From contig JAHDHM010000194.1 of NCBI GenBank assembly GCA_020631315.1, forward strand, positions 1-7,006: a DNA stretch of 7,006 bases, read 5' to 3'. Positions 5,762 to 7,006 of this stretch are shown in pieces. A model generated the notes under the pieces. The model did no database searches. It saw only the letters and a program-made list of their open reading frames with translations, and was not told where the DNA came from. Position numbers and translations under genes: made by a program. Position 1 is the first letter of the stretch. The number at the start of each line of letters is the position of its first letter. The stretch is from Acidimicrobiales bacterium. GTDB lineage: Bacteria > Actinomycetota > Acidimicrobiia > Acidimicrobiales > Poriferisodaliceae.

Positions 5762-7002
5762 CACGCCACCGCCAGTTCCGGAGTCATGAGCACCGCGGCC
5801 AGCGCCTCGCGACCACCCCGTCGGCTGGTGTTCGCGTCGTCGAGTGCGCGGGCCGTTGCCGCGGAGAAGCCGGCGGGCCGGCCGGTCAGTTCGGCGACCG
5901 CCGTCCAGTCCCGCGCCCGGGTGCGATCGAGCACCGGTGCATCATCCGGGGTGCTCTCGGCGAGCAGGCTGGCGGCGCGAAACCGACCAACGGTGGTCGA
6001 GGGTCCGGCCCAGGTGAGGGCGTCGGGGTAGCCGCCGACATTCGGCGGGACGCCGGGCACCTGACCCATCTGTCGGAGAGCGAAGAGCCGCGGTCTCGGT
6101 TGCAGCGTCGCGCCGGTGAGTGCCTCGGTCTGCAGGAACCACTGCAGAGGAGGGAGGACGACGGGAACCGATGCGCCCTCGAGGGCGAGCTCGATGAGGT
6201 CCCGACGCAGCGTCCCGACGTCGAGCGAAGAGGCTCGGAACCGGTCGGCGATCACCCGTTGGTCGGCCGCCGACAGCGCCGTCCCCAGCATCGCGTCGGC
6301 CATGTGGTGGGTGATGTGCTCTGCGCACGCGTCGTGGTTGGTCACCACCTCGATGACGCTGTCGAGGTCGTGGACGGTGGAGCCGAGCAGCGTCTGCGGA
6401 GTGTCGTCGTGCCGTCGGGCCACGAACCGGCTGTCGTCGAAGTCCTCCGTCCACGCCCATCCGGTCAACGCGACGGCCGCAGCGCGCACGTCGGCCTCGT
6501 CGTAGTTGCCGACACCGAGCGCGTAGAGCTCGAGGAGTTCCCGGCCGTAGTTCTCGTTGACGGCACCGACACGATTGCGGCGGCCGTCGAGGAAGATCAG
6601 CATTGCCGGATCGATGGTGACGGCGCGCAGCAGTTCGGCGAAGCCGCCGCTGCCGAGCTCGGCGAGCAGGTCGATGTGGCGGGTGAATGCGGCGAGGCTT
6701 CGGATCTGCGGCGCCGACACGGCGAAGTGATCGTGCCAGAACCACGTGGTCCAGTCCTGGAGCGGCGCCGGCGAGGCGACGAGATGGTCGAGCCATGCGT
6801 TGATGGCAACGATCGAGTCATCGAGGCTGATGTCGATCGGGACGTCCAACCCTGCCCACGGACTCGCCGGGGTCTCCTCGGGTTCGAGCAGAAGGGCGAG
6901 CGTGGCGTCGCGTCCGCTCGCACCGAGCTCGGGAAGTTCAGCCAGGCCGGAGCCGAACGTCAAGCGCCGGGCCATCCATGCGATCTGTTCCGTTTCGTCC
7001 AT
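5761..7002 (-). CDS. DUF1800 family protein
   Basis: A 413-residue member of the DUF1800 family, a large, mostly helical family of unknown function that is very often encoded next to DUF1501. Family motifs are clear: AWMARRLTFG at 8-17, WTTWFWHDHFAVS at 84-96, and DPAMLIFLDGRRN at 131-143. The signature NENYGRELLELYALGVGNYD at 149-168 is followed by ALTGWAW near 178-184. PNVGGYPDALTWAGPS marks the C-terminal third. No signal peptide is seen at the N-terminus, unlike its partner. The ATG at 7002 fits the usual family N-terminus, but only four bases of upstream sequence are available, so a slightly longer form cannot be excluded. The overlap with the DUF1501 start shows that the two are translated together. 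Confidence 0.92.
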   Translation of the reverse strand: MDETEQIAWMARRLTFGSGLAELPELGASGRDATLALLLEPEETPASPWAGLDVPIDISLDDSIVAINAWLDHLVASPAPLQDWTTWFWHDHFAVSAPQIRSLAAFTRHIDLLAELGSGGFAELLRAVTIDPAMLIFLDGRRNRVGAVNENYGRELLELYALGVGNYDEADVRAAAVALTGWAWTEDFDDSRFVARRHDDTPQTLLGSTVHDLDSVIEVVTNHDACAEHITHHMADAMLGTALSAADQRVIADRFRASSLDVGTLRRDLIELALEGASVPVVLPPLQWFLQTEALTGATLQPRPRLFALRQMGQVPGVPPNVGGYPDALTWAGPSTTVGRFRAASLLAESTPDDAPVLDRTRARDWTAVAELTGRPAGFSAATARALDDANTSRRGGREALAAVLMTPELAVA

Positions 7003-7006
7003 GTCC

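Overview
The window looks like chromosomal DNA of a high-G+C actinobacterium. The codons are strongly G/C-ending, the secreted proteins carry Thr/Ser/Pro-rich linkers, and there is a Tat lipoprotein. The style fits marine or soil Acidimicrobiia such as Ilumatobacter, but that placement is inference, since no rRNA or marker gene is present. All eight genes I can support lie on the minus strand, so the text follows the right-to-left transcription order. The long plus-strand open frames are high-GC shadows.

Region A (7002 to 4505) holds a DUF1800 gene and a DUF1501 gene whose stop and start overlap. This is a widespread pair of unknown function; the DUF1501 product carries a Tat signal and a lipobox.

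Region B (4480 to 2939) is a tightly overlapping three-gene operon. It encodes a small four-helix membrane protein, a group III truncated haemoglobin and a SufR-like winged-helix regulator with a Cys cluster. An AT-rich perfect inverted repeat (9-bp arms, 6-bp spacer) sits at the first start codon, where a promoter and operator would be expected. The set reads as a self-regulated nitric-oxide, oxygen or Fe-S stress module.

Region C (2851 to 1) holds three genes. The first is a secreted or membrane-anchored Thr-rich protein of unknown function with a clear Shine-Dalgarno. The second is an AhpD/carboxymuconolactone-decarboxylase-like protein whose frame is interrupted by one in-frame TGA. The third is an NhaP-type cation:proton antiporter that runs off the left edge.

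The main discovery is that TGA. It falls exactly at the second catalytic Cys of the AhpD signature (E-x11-C-x2-[TGA]-x3-H). The frame continues uninterrupted for 106 codons that complete the fold, and a stem-loop with a 5-nt apical loop starting with G lies 16 nt beyond the TGA, as expected for a bacterial SECIS. I annotate one selenoprotein gene (1211..2173) rather than two ORFs or a pseudogene. No selenocysteine-insertion gene (selA, selB, selC, selD) is in the window.
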